Shown here one piece after another: positions 11,668 through 19,328 of a stretch of 64,000 nt of DNA. The DNA is from Trogon surrucura. Lineage: Eukaryota > Chordata > Aves > Trogoniformes > Trogonidae. The notes under the pieces were generated by a model. That model had not been told where the DNA came from, ran no database searches, and was given only the letters and a program-made list of their open reading frames with translations. The first letter of the stretch is position 1. The number at the start of each line of letters is the position of its first letter. The position numbers and the translations under genes were made by a program. The stretch spans positions 1 through 64,000 of the forward strand of contig JAJGST010000086.1 of assembly GCA_020746105.1 (NCBI GenBank), read 5' to 3'.

Positions 11668-13143
11668 TAAAATTTGTACAGACACTCCGAGTGCAGTATA
11701 CACAGTAGACTGCCATTTTCCCTCGACTTTCACAGAAAAACCATATTTTGAAGTTTTACCACTGGCATCAGTAAATACAGTAGGACAGTCCTTGAGCGGG
11801 GAATCTGAACGAACACTGGCACTCCTGAAAGGAAGATTCACAGAAAATATTGGGCTTTGTGGATAATGGTTATCAATAGTCAAACCTAACACAGTAGTAG
11901 CAAAAATAACAGAAGTCAATTGCCATTCTTCGATAAGAAGAGACATTTTAAATGGAAGTGTCACAGTAGTAGGTTCAGTACCGAAAACTTGTCGAACACG
12001 CTGCTTAGCTTTTAGAATAAGTTCACCCAAATTATCAATGCGTCGAAGAACAGAGACAGTAGGTACACTTTTAGTAAAAACCCATTCCAAAGGAAAAAAC
12101 TGTTTGCCATCAGAAGTGGTCTGGCCGATAAGGGCCATTTGCTCTGCTTTTAAATTAAAAACGTAGATGCCAATGATGAGTTGTGGATCAAATCGATATA
12201 CACAAATGTTATTTATTTTTCGAGAGATTATAGCAAGTGCTGTCTTACCTTCCTCGGTAAGCGTACGCTGGTCAGTAATACTTGTGGAACCTTCTAACAA
12301 AGAGCGAAGAGGGATTAAATCTGAATTATTGATACCGGCCCATGCACGAGCATATTGAATGTCACCTAACAGTTTTTGTACATCATTCACATTTTGAATT
12401 ACTGCATGCATTGTTAATTTTTGAGGTTTAAATCGATTTCTGGTAACCTCGAAACCTAGGTATAACCAAGGTTCAGTTCGTTGGATTTTTTCTTCTGCAA
12501 CACGTAACCCCCACTGCTCAAGATTGGACAACAATTCTTTCTCCTTATCAATAGACAAAGGTTGTTTGCTTGCCACTAGAATGTCGTCCATGTAGTGATA
12601 TGTGAGGAGATTAGGATTATTTTCCCTCCACTGATGTAACGCTTGATCCACAAACCATTGACAAATAGTAGGACTATTACGCATACCCTGTGGGAGAACG
12701 ACCCATTCATATCGTTTCATAGGAGCGTTATTGTTTATAGATGGTAAACTGAAGGCAAACCGCTTAGTATCCTCTGGATGTAAAGGAATACTAAAGAAAC
12801 AATCTTTAACATCAATTACAAAGAGATGATACTCCTTTGGGAGTCCAGCAGGTGACGGAATACCCGGTTGAAGGGCCCCAAATGGCAGCATTTGTTCATT
12901 AACTGCTCGTAAATCATGCAATAAACGCCACTTTCCAGACCTTTTTTGAATTACAAAAACAGGGGTATTCCAGGGGCTGTGAGATATTTTTAAATGTCCC
13001 AATTGTAATTGTTCATTTACTAATTCATGTAGATGCTCTAATTTTTCTGCTGAGATGGGCCACTGAGCAACCCGCACAGGCTCTTCCGTAATCCAGGACA
13101 GCTTAATTGTGGGTCGAGCATCCTTTTGCTCAGCGACCGTCAC
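11665..13143 (-). pseudogene. pol: pol 5' part: reverse transcriptase and start of RNase H, ended by an in-frame stop
   Basis: A 492-residue frame with the retroviral RT core. It has the fingers motif SPWNTPVFVIQKRSGKWR (55-72), catalytic D111 in VIDVKDCFF, LPQGMRNSP at 150-158, and the active-site box YMDD at 184-187. A connection region follows, and RNase H begins with TDASG (catalytic D459). The frame stops at TAA 11667-11665, which falls where the second acidic catalytic residue of RNase H is expected; the downstream frame is unchanged, so this is a point nonsense break, not a frameshift. The first codon here is GTG overlapping the protease TAG by one base. In this family RT is made by ribosomal frameshifting, so no independent start is expected. 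RT copies the RNA genome into DNA in the cytoplasmic core. Confidence 0.92.
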
Positions 13144-13152
13144 TAAAAATGG
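13143..13152 (-). promoter_or_regulatory. pro-pol frame overlap (candidate, degenerate -1 frameshift site)
   Basis: The pol frame opens only after a TAA at about 13153-13155, so the -1 switch must occur within the ten bases CCATTTTTAG that end in the protease stop. In protease frame the codons are CAT TTT TAG. TTT can re-pair after a -1 slip, but CAT cannot, so this is not a canonical X XXY YYZ heptamer. It sits directly against the stop, the same placement as the frameshift site of avian leukosis viruses. Either mutation has weakened it or an unusual slip is used. Confidence 0.5.
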
Positions 13153-13985
13153 TTACTGGTAAGGACGACATTCCACTGACTTAACACATCGCGACCGATG
13201 ATCCACAAGGGGGTGCTCATGACATAAGGTTTAACAAACGCCTGATTTTTCTCGCTATCTGTAATGGATACAAAATTTTTGCTTTGAGATGTGAGACCAC
13301 AACCAGCGATTCCGAGGATCTTTTCTTGTAAAATTGTTGTAGGCCAGGAAGCAGGCCACGCTGACAAAGGGATTATGGTAATGTCCGAACCAGTATCTAG
13401 CATCATTTCTGCCTGAAAAGAAGAGTTATTTTCACCACAATTTGATTGTAGGGTAATGGTTACCTTTCGCAGGGGTTTGTTAGATGACAAGAGTTCAGCA
13501 AAAGCCGTTAGAGGACCCGTACTTCCAAAGCCTCCTTGTCGTATATCATTTGAGTGGGATTCTTGTGGTACTTGAGGATAGAAAGGTATAAATTGAGCAA
13601 TAACACTCCCTTTTGGAATAAACAGAGGTGGTAAGAACACTCTAACCATAATTTTAATAACTCCCACATGGTCCGCATCAATAACACCTGGTTGTACGAA
13701 TATACCTTGCTTTGTTGCAGAAGATCTTCCAAACAATAGTGCTGCCAACCCATTCCCAAGTGGACCAGAACTGGTAGAATTTATTAGATGCACGGAATCA
13801 TCAGATACCGTAATAGACTCAGCTGTTACCAGATCGATTCCGGCGCTTCCTTTGGTGGCTGCACACATTGTGGAGAGGCAGCCTCTATTGCCGCGGGGGT
13901 CCAGTTTGGATTCCTGGGCGGTTGGATGACTTGTGAGGGGTTTTGGTGGGGAAGAGTCGCCGCGCCCCCCACGCGGCCCCTCCCG
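13143..13985 (-). CDS. pro: dUTPase-aspartic protease (pro), read by -1 frameshift from gag
   Basis: Open for 281 codons in the -1 frame from the gag slippery site; an internal ATG at 13868 begins the conserved part (numbering below from it). The trimeric dUTPase fold shows AGIDL (9-13), GRSS (47-50), GVIDADHVGVI (61-71, catalytic D64), AQFI (91-94) and GGFGSTG (112-118). The retropepsin follows, with active-site DTGSD at 158-162 and the conserved G-R-D-V-L at 225-229. The dUTPase hydrolyses dUTP and limits uracil in viral DNA; the protease, as a dimer, matures Gag and Pol. A dUTPase fused in front of protease is typical of beta- and related retroviruses and absent from classical alpharetroviruses. 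The usual Tyr of motif 3 is His (residue 67), which may impair the dUTPase. No stop or frame break is seen. Confidence 0.88.
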   Translation of the reverse strand, partial: REGPRGGRGDSSPPKPLTSHPTAQESKLDPRGNRGCLSTMCAATKGSAGIDLVTAESITVSDDSVHLINSTSSGPLGNGLAALLFGRSSATKQGIFVQPGVIDADHVGVIKIMVRVFLPPLFIPKGSVIAQFIPFYPQVPQESHSNDIRQGGFGSTGPLTAFAELLSSNKPLRKVTITLQSNCGENNSSFQAEMMLDTGSDITIIPLSAWPASWPTTILQEKILGIAGCGLTSQSKNFVSITDSEKNQAFVKPYVMSTPLWIIGRDVLSQWNVVLTSNHF

Positions 13986-13991
13986 TTTCCC
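13959..13991 (-). promoter_or_regulatory. gag-pro -1 ribosomal frameshift signal (GGGAAAC plus stem-loop)
   Basis: On the minus strand GGGAAAC occupies 13991-13985 and is phased G GGA AAC in the gag frame, a canonical slippery heptamer of the kind used at betaretroviral gag-pro junctions. Seven bases (GGGAGGG) separate it from a perfect 6-bp GC stem, GCCGCG (13977-13972) with CGCGGC (13964-13959), around the loop TGGGGGG. Downstream CTTCCCC could pair with the spacer GGGAGGGG to form a pseudoknot. The -1 frame is open from here through dUTPase and protease. Site, spacing and structure all fit, and they appear undamaged. Confidence 0.88.
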
Positions 13992-14378
13992 GACAAAGGA
14001 GTTCCGTCCTTTTTAAATTTAGATCGACAATCATTAGCCCGATGACCAAATTTATCACAGCGGTGACAAGAACCAACAAAAGTAGTAGTGGTAGTAGGAT
14101 TAGGAGGAGAATGTTTTTGATTACGTAGTGAACAATGTTTTCGAAAATGACCTGCGTGACCACAATTATAACAAGCATTAGATTTTTGACTCTTTGTTAG
14201 GGCGGCAGCTAGAGCAGTAGCATGTATTGCAGCTTTTTCCTTTTCCATTTCCATAGGAGCGTGAGAGCAACGTTCAATAATTTGTGTAAGAGATGAACCA
14301 GAAGGGAGGCTTGCAATGAGACGTCTACAAGTCGCGTTAGCATTCTGAATGGCTATTTCTTTAACTAATGTGTCTTTC

Positions 14379-14383
14379 ATATT
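14379..14383. repeat. Target-site duplication ATATT, left copy
   Basis: ATATT directly precedes the TG of the 5' LTR of the nested element. The same five bases follow the CA of its 3' LTR at 17079-17083. They were a single gag sequence before insertion. Confidence 0.93.
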
Positions 14384-14572
14384 TGTTTTGGTTTGGCCTG
14401 GCCAGATTTCAGCGGCGGGGGGGGAGCTGCAGGGTGGCTTCTGTAAGAAGCTGCTAGAAGCTCCCCAAGATTGATAGAGCCAATGCCAGCCGGCTACAAA
14501 GAGGGACCCGCCGCTGGCCAAGGCTGAGCCTATCAGTAAGGTGATAGCAGAGGAACGCCTCTGTGAAAAACA

Positions 14573-14580
14573 TATTTAAG
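14573..14580 (+). promoter_or_regulatory. TATA-like box TATTTAAG of the nested 5' LTR
   Basis: TATTTAAG lies about 190 bp into the LTR and upstream of the AATAAA. The same box is at 16086-16093 in the other LTR. It could drive antisense transcription into the provirus interior. Confidence 0.6.
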
Positions 14581-15012
14581 AACGGGAAAAAGAACTGCGC
14601 CACAACAGCTGGCACAGAGATGGAGGAGTGAGAATCTGTGCAGACACCAAGGTCAGTGAAGAAGGAGGGGGGGGGAGGATGAGCTCCAGGCGCCGGAGCA
14701 GAAGGAGTCCCCCGGGTCCGTGGTGAAGACCATGGTGAAGCGGGTTGTCCCCCTGCAGCCCATGGGCGAGGTGCAGAAGTCCACCGTGAGGATCACCGCG
14801 TAGATGTCCACCGAGGACTCCACGCCGTGTGGGTGGATGCCTGAAAGGGGACTGTAGCCCGTGGGAAGCCCACATCAGAGCGAGTTGCTGCCGGAACCTG
14901 TAGCCCGTGGAAGAGGGAATGCCCACGCTGGAGCAGGTTGGCCAGTGGGACTTTTGGGACGTTGTGGGTGGCTCACGCTGGAGCAGTTTCCCCCGAAGGA
15001 CTGCGCCTCAGA

Positions 15013-15041
15013 CTCACGAGGGGTGGGCTGCCCCTCGTGAG
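15013..15041 (+). other. Perfect 11-bp hairpin in the nested 5' LTR
   Basis: CTCACGAGGGG (15013-15023) is followed by the loop TGGGCTG and the exact complement CCCCTCGTGAG (15031-15041). It lies in the predicted transcribed R region and is repeated at 16525-16553. Its function is unknown. Confidence 0.8.
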
Positions 15042-15377
15042 GTGTCTCCCGTTGGGCAGTTTGTGATGAATTGCCCTTCGTGGGACGACTCACGTGGAGA
15101 AGAGAGCGTGAAGCTTGTCTCCCGTGAGAGGGACCCCACAGTGGCCCTGGGGAAGAGTGAAGAGTCCTCCCCCGGAGTGAAGAAGCGGTGAAACAACGTC
15201 GGATGAACTGACCGTAACCCCCATTCCCTGTCCCCCTGTGCTGCTCGGGGGGAGGAGGTGGAGAAACCGGGATTGATGTTAAGCCCGGGAAGAAGGGAGG
15301 GATGGGGGGAAGGTGTTCTGTTTAAGATTTGTTTGCTCTTTCTTACTTCTCACTACTCCTCTCTGATTAGTTCTTTT

Positions 15378-15383
15378 AATAAA
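15378..15383 (+). terminator. Poly(A) signal AATAAA in the nested 5' LTR
   Basis: AATAAA is followed about 30 bp later by T/G-rich GAGTCTGTTTTGCC. The matching signal in the 3' LTR is at 16890-16895. Confidence 0.7.
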
Positions 15384-15573
15384 TGTACCTAATTTCCCCA
15401 AAACTGAGTCTGTTTTGCCCGGGACGGTAAATGAGGGTGATCTCCCTGTCCTTATCTCAAACCCTGAACCCTTGGAGATATTTTCTCCCCCTGTTCAGTA
15501 GTGAAGGGGGGAGTGAGTGAACGGCTGTGTGGGTACCTGGCGGCTGGCCAGGGTCAACCCACGACAGTCATTT

Positions 15574-15591
15574 TGGTGGCCCGTACGGGGA
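15574..15591 (+). promoter_or_regulatory. Primer binding site matching tRNA-Ile (AAU)
   Basis: TGGTGGCCCGTACGGGGA, seven bases inside the 5' LTR end, is complementary to the 3' end of vertebrate tRNA-Ile(AAU), including its CCA, over 18 bases by recall of that tRNA. It would prime minus-strand DNA synthesis. It fixes the element's orientation as plus. Confidence 0.85.
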
Positions 15592-15880
15592 ATGAAACCT
15601 GGGAAGGGAGGAATTTGAGATAAGGACAGTAGTGGAGAGAGGTAACGGGCAAAACATGGACTGAGCAATGTTGAAAAGAAAAATGATTTTGGGGAATTTA
15701 TGTTTTTGTGATTGAGGTGAAGGAACGAGGGGTGGATTGTATGTAGATTGTTTAGTCTTGTTTGGTGTTGTGATGATTTTTGTTCTGATTTTGGTGTCGG
15801 GAGTCTTTGGTTTTTCTGTTTCACTGTTAATGTTGGGTGATGAATATAAATTTTAATAATTCTTAAATATGTGATTCACA
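15592..15880 (+). other. Vestigial interior of the nested element
   Basis: About 290 bp of A/T- and G-rich sequence between primer site and purine tract. No credible protein frame is present on either strand. It probably keeps only packaging and replication signals; I see no recognisable gag or pol remnant. Confidence 0.75.
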
Positions 15881-15896
15881 GAGGCGAGGGGTGGAA
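15881..15896 (+). promoter_or_regulatory. Polypurine tract of the nested element
   Basis: GAGGCGAGGGGTGGAA ends exactly where the 3' LTR begins (TGTTTTGG at 15897). This is the expected plus-strand primer site. Confidence 0.85.
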
Positions 15897-17078
15897 TGTT
15901 TTGGTTTGGCCTGGCCAGATTTCAGCGGCGGGGGGGGAGCTGCAGGGTGGCTTCTGTAAGAAGCTGCTAGAAGCTCCCCAAGATTGATAGAGCCAATGCC
16001 AGCCGGCTACAAAGAGGGACCCGCCGCTGGCCAAGGCTGAGCCTATCAGTAAGGTGATAGCAGAGGAACGCCTCTGTGAAAAACATATTTAAGAACGGGA
16101 AAAAGAACTGCGCCACAACAGCTGGCACAGAGATGGAGGAGTGAGAATCTGTGCAGACACCAAGGTCAGTGAAGAAGGAGGGGGGGGAGGATGAGCTCCA
16201 GGCGCCGGAGCAGAAGGAGTCCCCCGGGTCCGTGGTGAAGACCATGGTGAAGCGGGTTGTCCCCCTGCAGCCCATGGGCGAGGTGCAGAAGTCCACCGTG
16301 AGGATCACCGCGTAGATGTCCACCGAGGACTCCACGCCGTGTGGGTGGATGCCTGAAAGGGGACTGTAGCCCGTGGGAAGCCCACATCAGAGCGAGTTGC
16401 TGCCGGAACCTGTAGCCCGTGGAAGAGGGAATGCCCACGCTGGAGCAGGTTGGCCAGTGGGACTTTTGGGACGTTGTGGGTGGCTCACGCTGGAGCAGTT
16501 TCCCCCGAAGGACTGCGCCTCAGACTCACGAGGGGTGGGCTGCCCCTCGTGAGGTGTCTCCCATTGGGCAGTTTGTGATGAATTGCCCTTCGTGGGACGA
16601 CTCACGTGGAGAAGAGAGCGTGAAGCTTGTCTCCCGTGAGAGGGACCCCACAGTGGCCCTGGGGAAGAGTGAAGAGTCCTCCCCCGGAGTGAAGAAGCGG
16701 TGAAACAACGTCGGATGAACTGACCGTAACCCCCATTCCCTGTCCCCCTGTGCTGCTCGGGGGGAGGAGGTGGAGAAACCGGGATTGATGTTAAGCCCGG
16801 GAAGAAGGGAGGGATGGGGGGAAGGTGTTCTGTTTAAGATTTGTTTGCTCTTTCTTACTTCTCACTACTCCTCTCTGATTAGTTCTTTTAATAAATGTAC
16901 CTAATTTCCCCAAAACTGAGTCTGTTTTGCCCGGGACGGTAAATGAGGGTGATCTCCCTGTCCTTATCTCAAACCCTGAACCCTTGGAGATATTTTCTCC
17001 CCCTGTTCAGTAGTGAAGGGGGGAGTGAGTGAACGGCTGTGTGGGTACCTGGCGGCTGGCCAGGGTCAACCCACGACA
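15897..17078 (+). repeat. 3' LTR of the nested element
   Basis: 1,182 bp. Every landmark of the 5' LTR recurs at an offset of 1,513 bp before the G-run and 1,512 bp after it (9 G in the left LTR, 8 in the right). TATTTAAG is at 16086-16093, the hairpin at 16525-16553, AATAAA at 16890-16895. It ends CACGACA, followed by the target duplication. Confidence 0.95.
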
Positions 17079-17083
17079 ATATT
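17079..17083. repeat. Target-site duplication ATATT, right copy
   Basis: ATATT directly follows the 3' LTR end and matches 14379-14383. Confidence 0.93.
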
Positions 17084-18715
17084 ATAAGGAATATCAGGGG
17101 CAGCCTCTACTCCTTCCTTTACTCTGTCAACAAAAGACAAAAAGGCTTCATCCTCTCCTTGTCGGATTTGTAAGTACGGTTGTCGCGGTTTCCCTACTTG
17201 AGGAAGTACAGCAAAAGCTTCAAGCGCAGCAGCTTTACTCTGTCCTAAAATGCGAGGGCTCAAAACTGCCTGGCGTTGCGGGTCTATAAAACGACCTTGC
17301 CCCATAAGCTGGTCCAGACTAGCAAAGCGTAATGGATCATCAGGAGGCAATCCCAAATTGTCTAACTGTGCCGCCTCCAGACGTTCTTGCCACTTTTGCA
17401 AAAATAGCATATAGCTTGTAGGACCCAAAATGAGTTCAAAAATGGACTTGATATCAGAGGGAACTAACTCCTGATGTTTAATAATAGTCTCTACTTGCCG
17501 TTTAACTAGACGATTATCAATACCGTAGTCTAAAACCGCTTTCTGTAAACGCGAAATCAGATTCCAATCTAGTGGGTGCCAATTGCTACCACCTTGCGCA
17601 TCTCGAATAACAGGAGCAGCGAGTAACTGAAAATCCCCTGTTAATTCCGCGTTAGTAATGACACCTCTCCACCGTTTAGACATATCAAAGGAAGGATCTT
17701 TGGGAATTTCTTCCTCTGTCGGCAGTTTACGCGACCCGCCCTCACCGCCTCCTTTCCACCACTTTTGTAACATATTAGATATACCATCATTACCGTCTGA
17801 TTTTGATAAGGTATGATATAACCCCCCTCTTTTAGGTGGATTACACTTGAGATATGCCTGAATGTCACTTATCTCAATTTCTGTTAGTCGGGGTTCTCCG
17901 TTCGATTCTAAATAGTGATTATCTGACTCATAGTCCCATTCCTCGTTTTTTAACATGTTAATCACCCAAACACGCCGATTACGTTGAGGACCAGAAGATT
18001 CAGCCTTATCAAATTGCTTTTCAAAATTTTTGAGTCCATCTACTATAGCTTGATGAGCTTTACGGTATTTTTCTCGAATTATGTTAGACTGCGCCCCTTT
18101 ATCCAATCGTTGCATTTCTTCTAACAGCTTGGTCATAACGTCTGTCTGTTTCTGAATTAACATTTCTAGGGATTCATCTACTTCCATATCTTCAGGTAAC
18201 GGCACTGTCGCCGGATCAATAGTCCCAGGGGGAGCTGAGGGAGGTGGGGGCAGAGTGGGTTCGGGTGGCTCCCATGGTGGGATGAGATCGTCATAAGGAC
18301 CTCGGCGCGCCGGTGCGGCGACCGGGAGAGGGGTATCTTGTGAGTTTTTTACTGAGGAATCTGAAGACGGAGTAGCCAATTTCTCAGCAGCAACTGTATA
18401 CAGTGTTTTAGCAGCAACTTCTACCTCAGCATCTGCTCCCATGCGTTCTATCAGTAATCGTAACTGGCGATATGTCGGGGCTATTGCTTTCGCTTCCTTA
18501 TTCCCTGTCTGTACTGCTTCCCAAATATCTTGCCCCACCTCCTTCCACACAGCATCTTTAAAAACGTCAGTTGAGTCATTTAAATAACCACGGCGCCGTG
18601 CCCAATGTAATAAATTTGTCAGCAGGGTTCGATCCAGCGATTCCCCTGCTCTTTGAGCCACACGTAAAATGGCTTCCACGGTCGCCTTTTCAATCGCTGA
18701 TGCAGCGCTTCCCAT
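17084..18715 (-). pseudogene. gag: gag 5' part: matrix, linker domains and most of capsid
   Basis: I start at ATG 18715 rather than an upstream in-frame GTG, because it gives M-G-S-A-A-S, a good N-myristoylation signal. Numbering is from that Met. Residues 1 to about 115 form a helical matrix region. A Pro-rich linker holds PSAP (159-162), a TSG101-binding late-budding motif. Residues 182-238 are a probable coiled coil. Capsid follows, from roughly 355, with the major homology region at 517-534 (IRQGEDEAFLSFVDRVKE). The nested LTR element interrupts the capsid C-terminal domain about 14 residues later, and LTR-derived codons then stop the frame at 17066. No other stop or frameshift is seen in the 544 codons. 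Gag forms the immature shell at the plasma membrane; the halves together give about 729 codons, a normal Gag size. Confidence 0.92.
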
Positions 18716-18851
18716 CCCGTGCACAAAACAGCTCGTATTGTGAGCTCCGACTCACCGGTCGACAGTGGCCACTCGCATCTCTCTCGAACGCCCGGTCGCA
18801 ACCGCCACGGGTTTCTTACGTTCCTCTTCGTCGCACGGCAGCTCCCGCAGG
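18716..18851 (-). other. 5' untranslated leader of the provirus
   Basis: About 136 bp between the primer site and the gag ATG. It should contain the packaging signal, which I cannot delimit. It contains one good splice donor. Confidence 0.65.
18814..18820 (-). promoter_or_regulatory. Candidate major splice donor (C^GTAAGA)
   Basis: On the minus strand GAAC^GTAAGAAA matches the vertebrate 5' splice consensus and lies in the leader, where a donor for env mRNA is expected. Splicing from here would skip gag, pol and the nested element. Prediction only. Confidence 0.5.
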
Positions 18852-18869
18852 ATCACGTCGGGGTCACCA
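18852..18869 (-). promoter_or_regulatory. Primer binding site for tRNA-Trp (alpharetrovirus type)
   Basis: The minus strand reads TGGTGACCCCGACGTGAT, the 18-base tRNA-Trp site used by avian leukosis/sarcoma viruses (from established knowledge). It starts three bases after the LTR end. There is no mismatch. Confidence 0.93.
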
Positions 18870-18947
18870 AGATGCGGGGAGCCTCATGCTGGAGAAACAG
18901 GAACTGCAGGCAACGACTCAATATGAGCGTGAACAAACAGATCCAAC

Positions 18948-18953
18948 TTTATT
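18948..18953 (-). terminator. Poly(A) signal AATAAA in the provirus LTR
   Basis: AATAAA on the minus strand, 15 bases downstream of TATAAA. In a 5' LTR it would be upstream of the cap site and therefore silent. The copy that would act, in the 3' LTR, is missing. Confidence 0.65.
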
Positions 18954-18968
18954 CTTTTCTACCAAACA

Positions 18969-18974
18969 TTTATA
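18969..18974 (-). promoter_or_regulatory. TATA box of the provirus LTR
   Basis: TATAAA in the context GAGTATAAATG on the minus strand, about 100 bp from the LTR 3' end. It would direct transcription leftward through gag, pol and env. Confidence 0.7.
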
Positions 18975-19328
18975 CTCTTTCAACTCTCAGTACATTACAC
19001 TTTCTGTTATCTCATTGGTTATTACTACATTCTATCTACTACAACAGTTACTGATTGGTGCGGTTACATCTAATATGCCTACACTTAAACTGTCAGGACG
19101 TTGCATCTCCAGATGTCCAGTGTCTTTGTTCTCAGTGACAAACCAGAAAGATTTGTAACCTTGTTTTGCTTCAAGGAAGCAAAACAAGGGCAGACTGACC
19201 TTAATGATCCGTGACTTGTTTGCTTCAGGGAGGCACATCATCAGAAGGCTGACCTCGAGGATCAAAGAATCTAAGGTATTTTCCCAAGCGCAGGCTGCAA
19301 TGTTATAGCGCCAGCAAGGCCAGCAACA

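Larger units (their letters stand above)
13826..14383 (-). pseudogene. gag: gag 3' part: end of capsid, nucleocapsid with two zinc knuckles
   Basis: Downstream half of the split gag gene. It starts inside the capsid C-terminal domain directly after the inserted element and ends at TAA 13828-13826. It holds two C-x2-C-x4-H-x4-C zinc knuckles, CYNCGHAGHFRKHC and CHRCDKFGHRANDC, with basic linkers; these bind the genomic RNA packaging signal. A Pro/Gly/Arg-rich tail follows and overlaps the -1 pro frame by about 160 bases. The element plus its duplicated 5 bp totals 2,700 bp, a multiple of three, so both gag halves keep the same frame register; the break is the insertion alone. Confidence 0.9.
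14384..15566 (+). repeat. 5' LTR of the nested element
   Basis: 1,183 bp beginning TGTTTTGG and ending CCCACGACA, with short TGT...ACA inverted ends. U3 is short: a TATA-like TATTTAAG lies at 14573-14580, so transcription should start near 14600. The poly(A) signal AATAAA is at 15378-15383, implying an unusually long R of about 0.8 kb and a U5 of about 0.17 kb. The middle is GC-rich with CACGCTGGAGCAG-type sub-repeats (for example near 14933 and 14971). Confidence 0.95.
14384..17078 (+). mobile_element. Young nested LTR retrotransposon with almost no interior (possibly avian ERVL-like)
   Basis: Two direct LTRs (14384-15566 and 15897-17078) flank only 330 bp. A primer site lies 7 bp inside the left LTR and a purine tract abuts the right LTR, so the element is plus-strand, antisense to the provirus. 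ATATT is duplicated at both ends. The interior has no gag, pol or env frame, so it was moved by enzymes supplied in trans. By eye the LTRs differ by one substitution (15051 G, 16563 A) and one G in a homopolymer, which means a very recent insertion. The LTR sequence resembles, from memory, an LTR family abundant in birds; the 5-bp duplication suits ERVL or some ERV1 groups. Class is uncertain. Confidence 0.95.
9071..19328 (-). mobile_element. Class II endogenous retrovirus, 3'-truncated, carrying a nested LTR element
   Basis: Reading on the minus strand from 19328: 5' LTR, tRNA-Trp primer site, leader, gag, dUTPase-protease, pol (RT, RNase H, integrase), then env, which runs into satellite at 9070/9071. 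Gag-pro-pol has betaretrovirus-type layout: dUTPase joined to protease in its own frame, and a GGGAAAC frameshift site. The primer site, the very short R implied by the LTR and the Env TM subunit are of avian leukosis (alpharetrovirus) type. Breaks visible: insertion of 14384-17078 in gag, an in-frame TAA in RNase H, loss of the env 3' end and of the 3' LTR. Without a second LTR, age and target duplication cannot be read. Intermediate alpha/beta-like ERVs have been described in birds; placement here is inferred from motifs only. Confidence 0.93.
18873..19328 (-). repeat. 5' LTR of the provirus
   Basis: 456 bp; on the minus strand it begins TGTTGCTGGCC and ends CTCCCCGCA. The right edge is where satellite resumes (GGGCGTAAAAG at 19329). 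TATAAA (18974-18969) is followed after 15 bases by AATAAA (18953-18948), so the cap site should lie after the poly(A) signal and R must be very short. That layout is shared with avian leukosis viruses and MMTV. No partner LTR exists in the window. Confidence 0.88.

Noticed and set aside
14907-15191. 94-codon plus-strand frame conserved in both nested LTRs
   Set aside because: Starts at GTG, has no recognisable domain, and its conservation follows from LTR identity.
15495-15824. 109-codon minus-strand frame across the nested interior and LTR end
   Set aside because: Low-complexity Ser/Pro/His-rich composition, antisense to the element, no domain.
14576-16438. Antisense open frames in both nested LTRs (for example 15967-16335), first suspected to be a captured host exon preceded by a splice-acceptor-like CCCCTTTCAG
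   Set aside because: The sequence lies within what looks like the normal body of this LTR family, the frame is disrupted in the other LTR by the 1-bp G-run difference, and I recognise no protein domain.
18571-19158. 195-codon plus-strand frame over gag start, leader and LTR
   Set aside because: It is antisense to three recognised provirus parts and has no domain.
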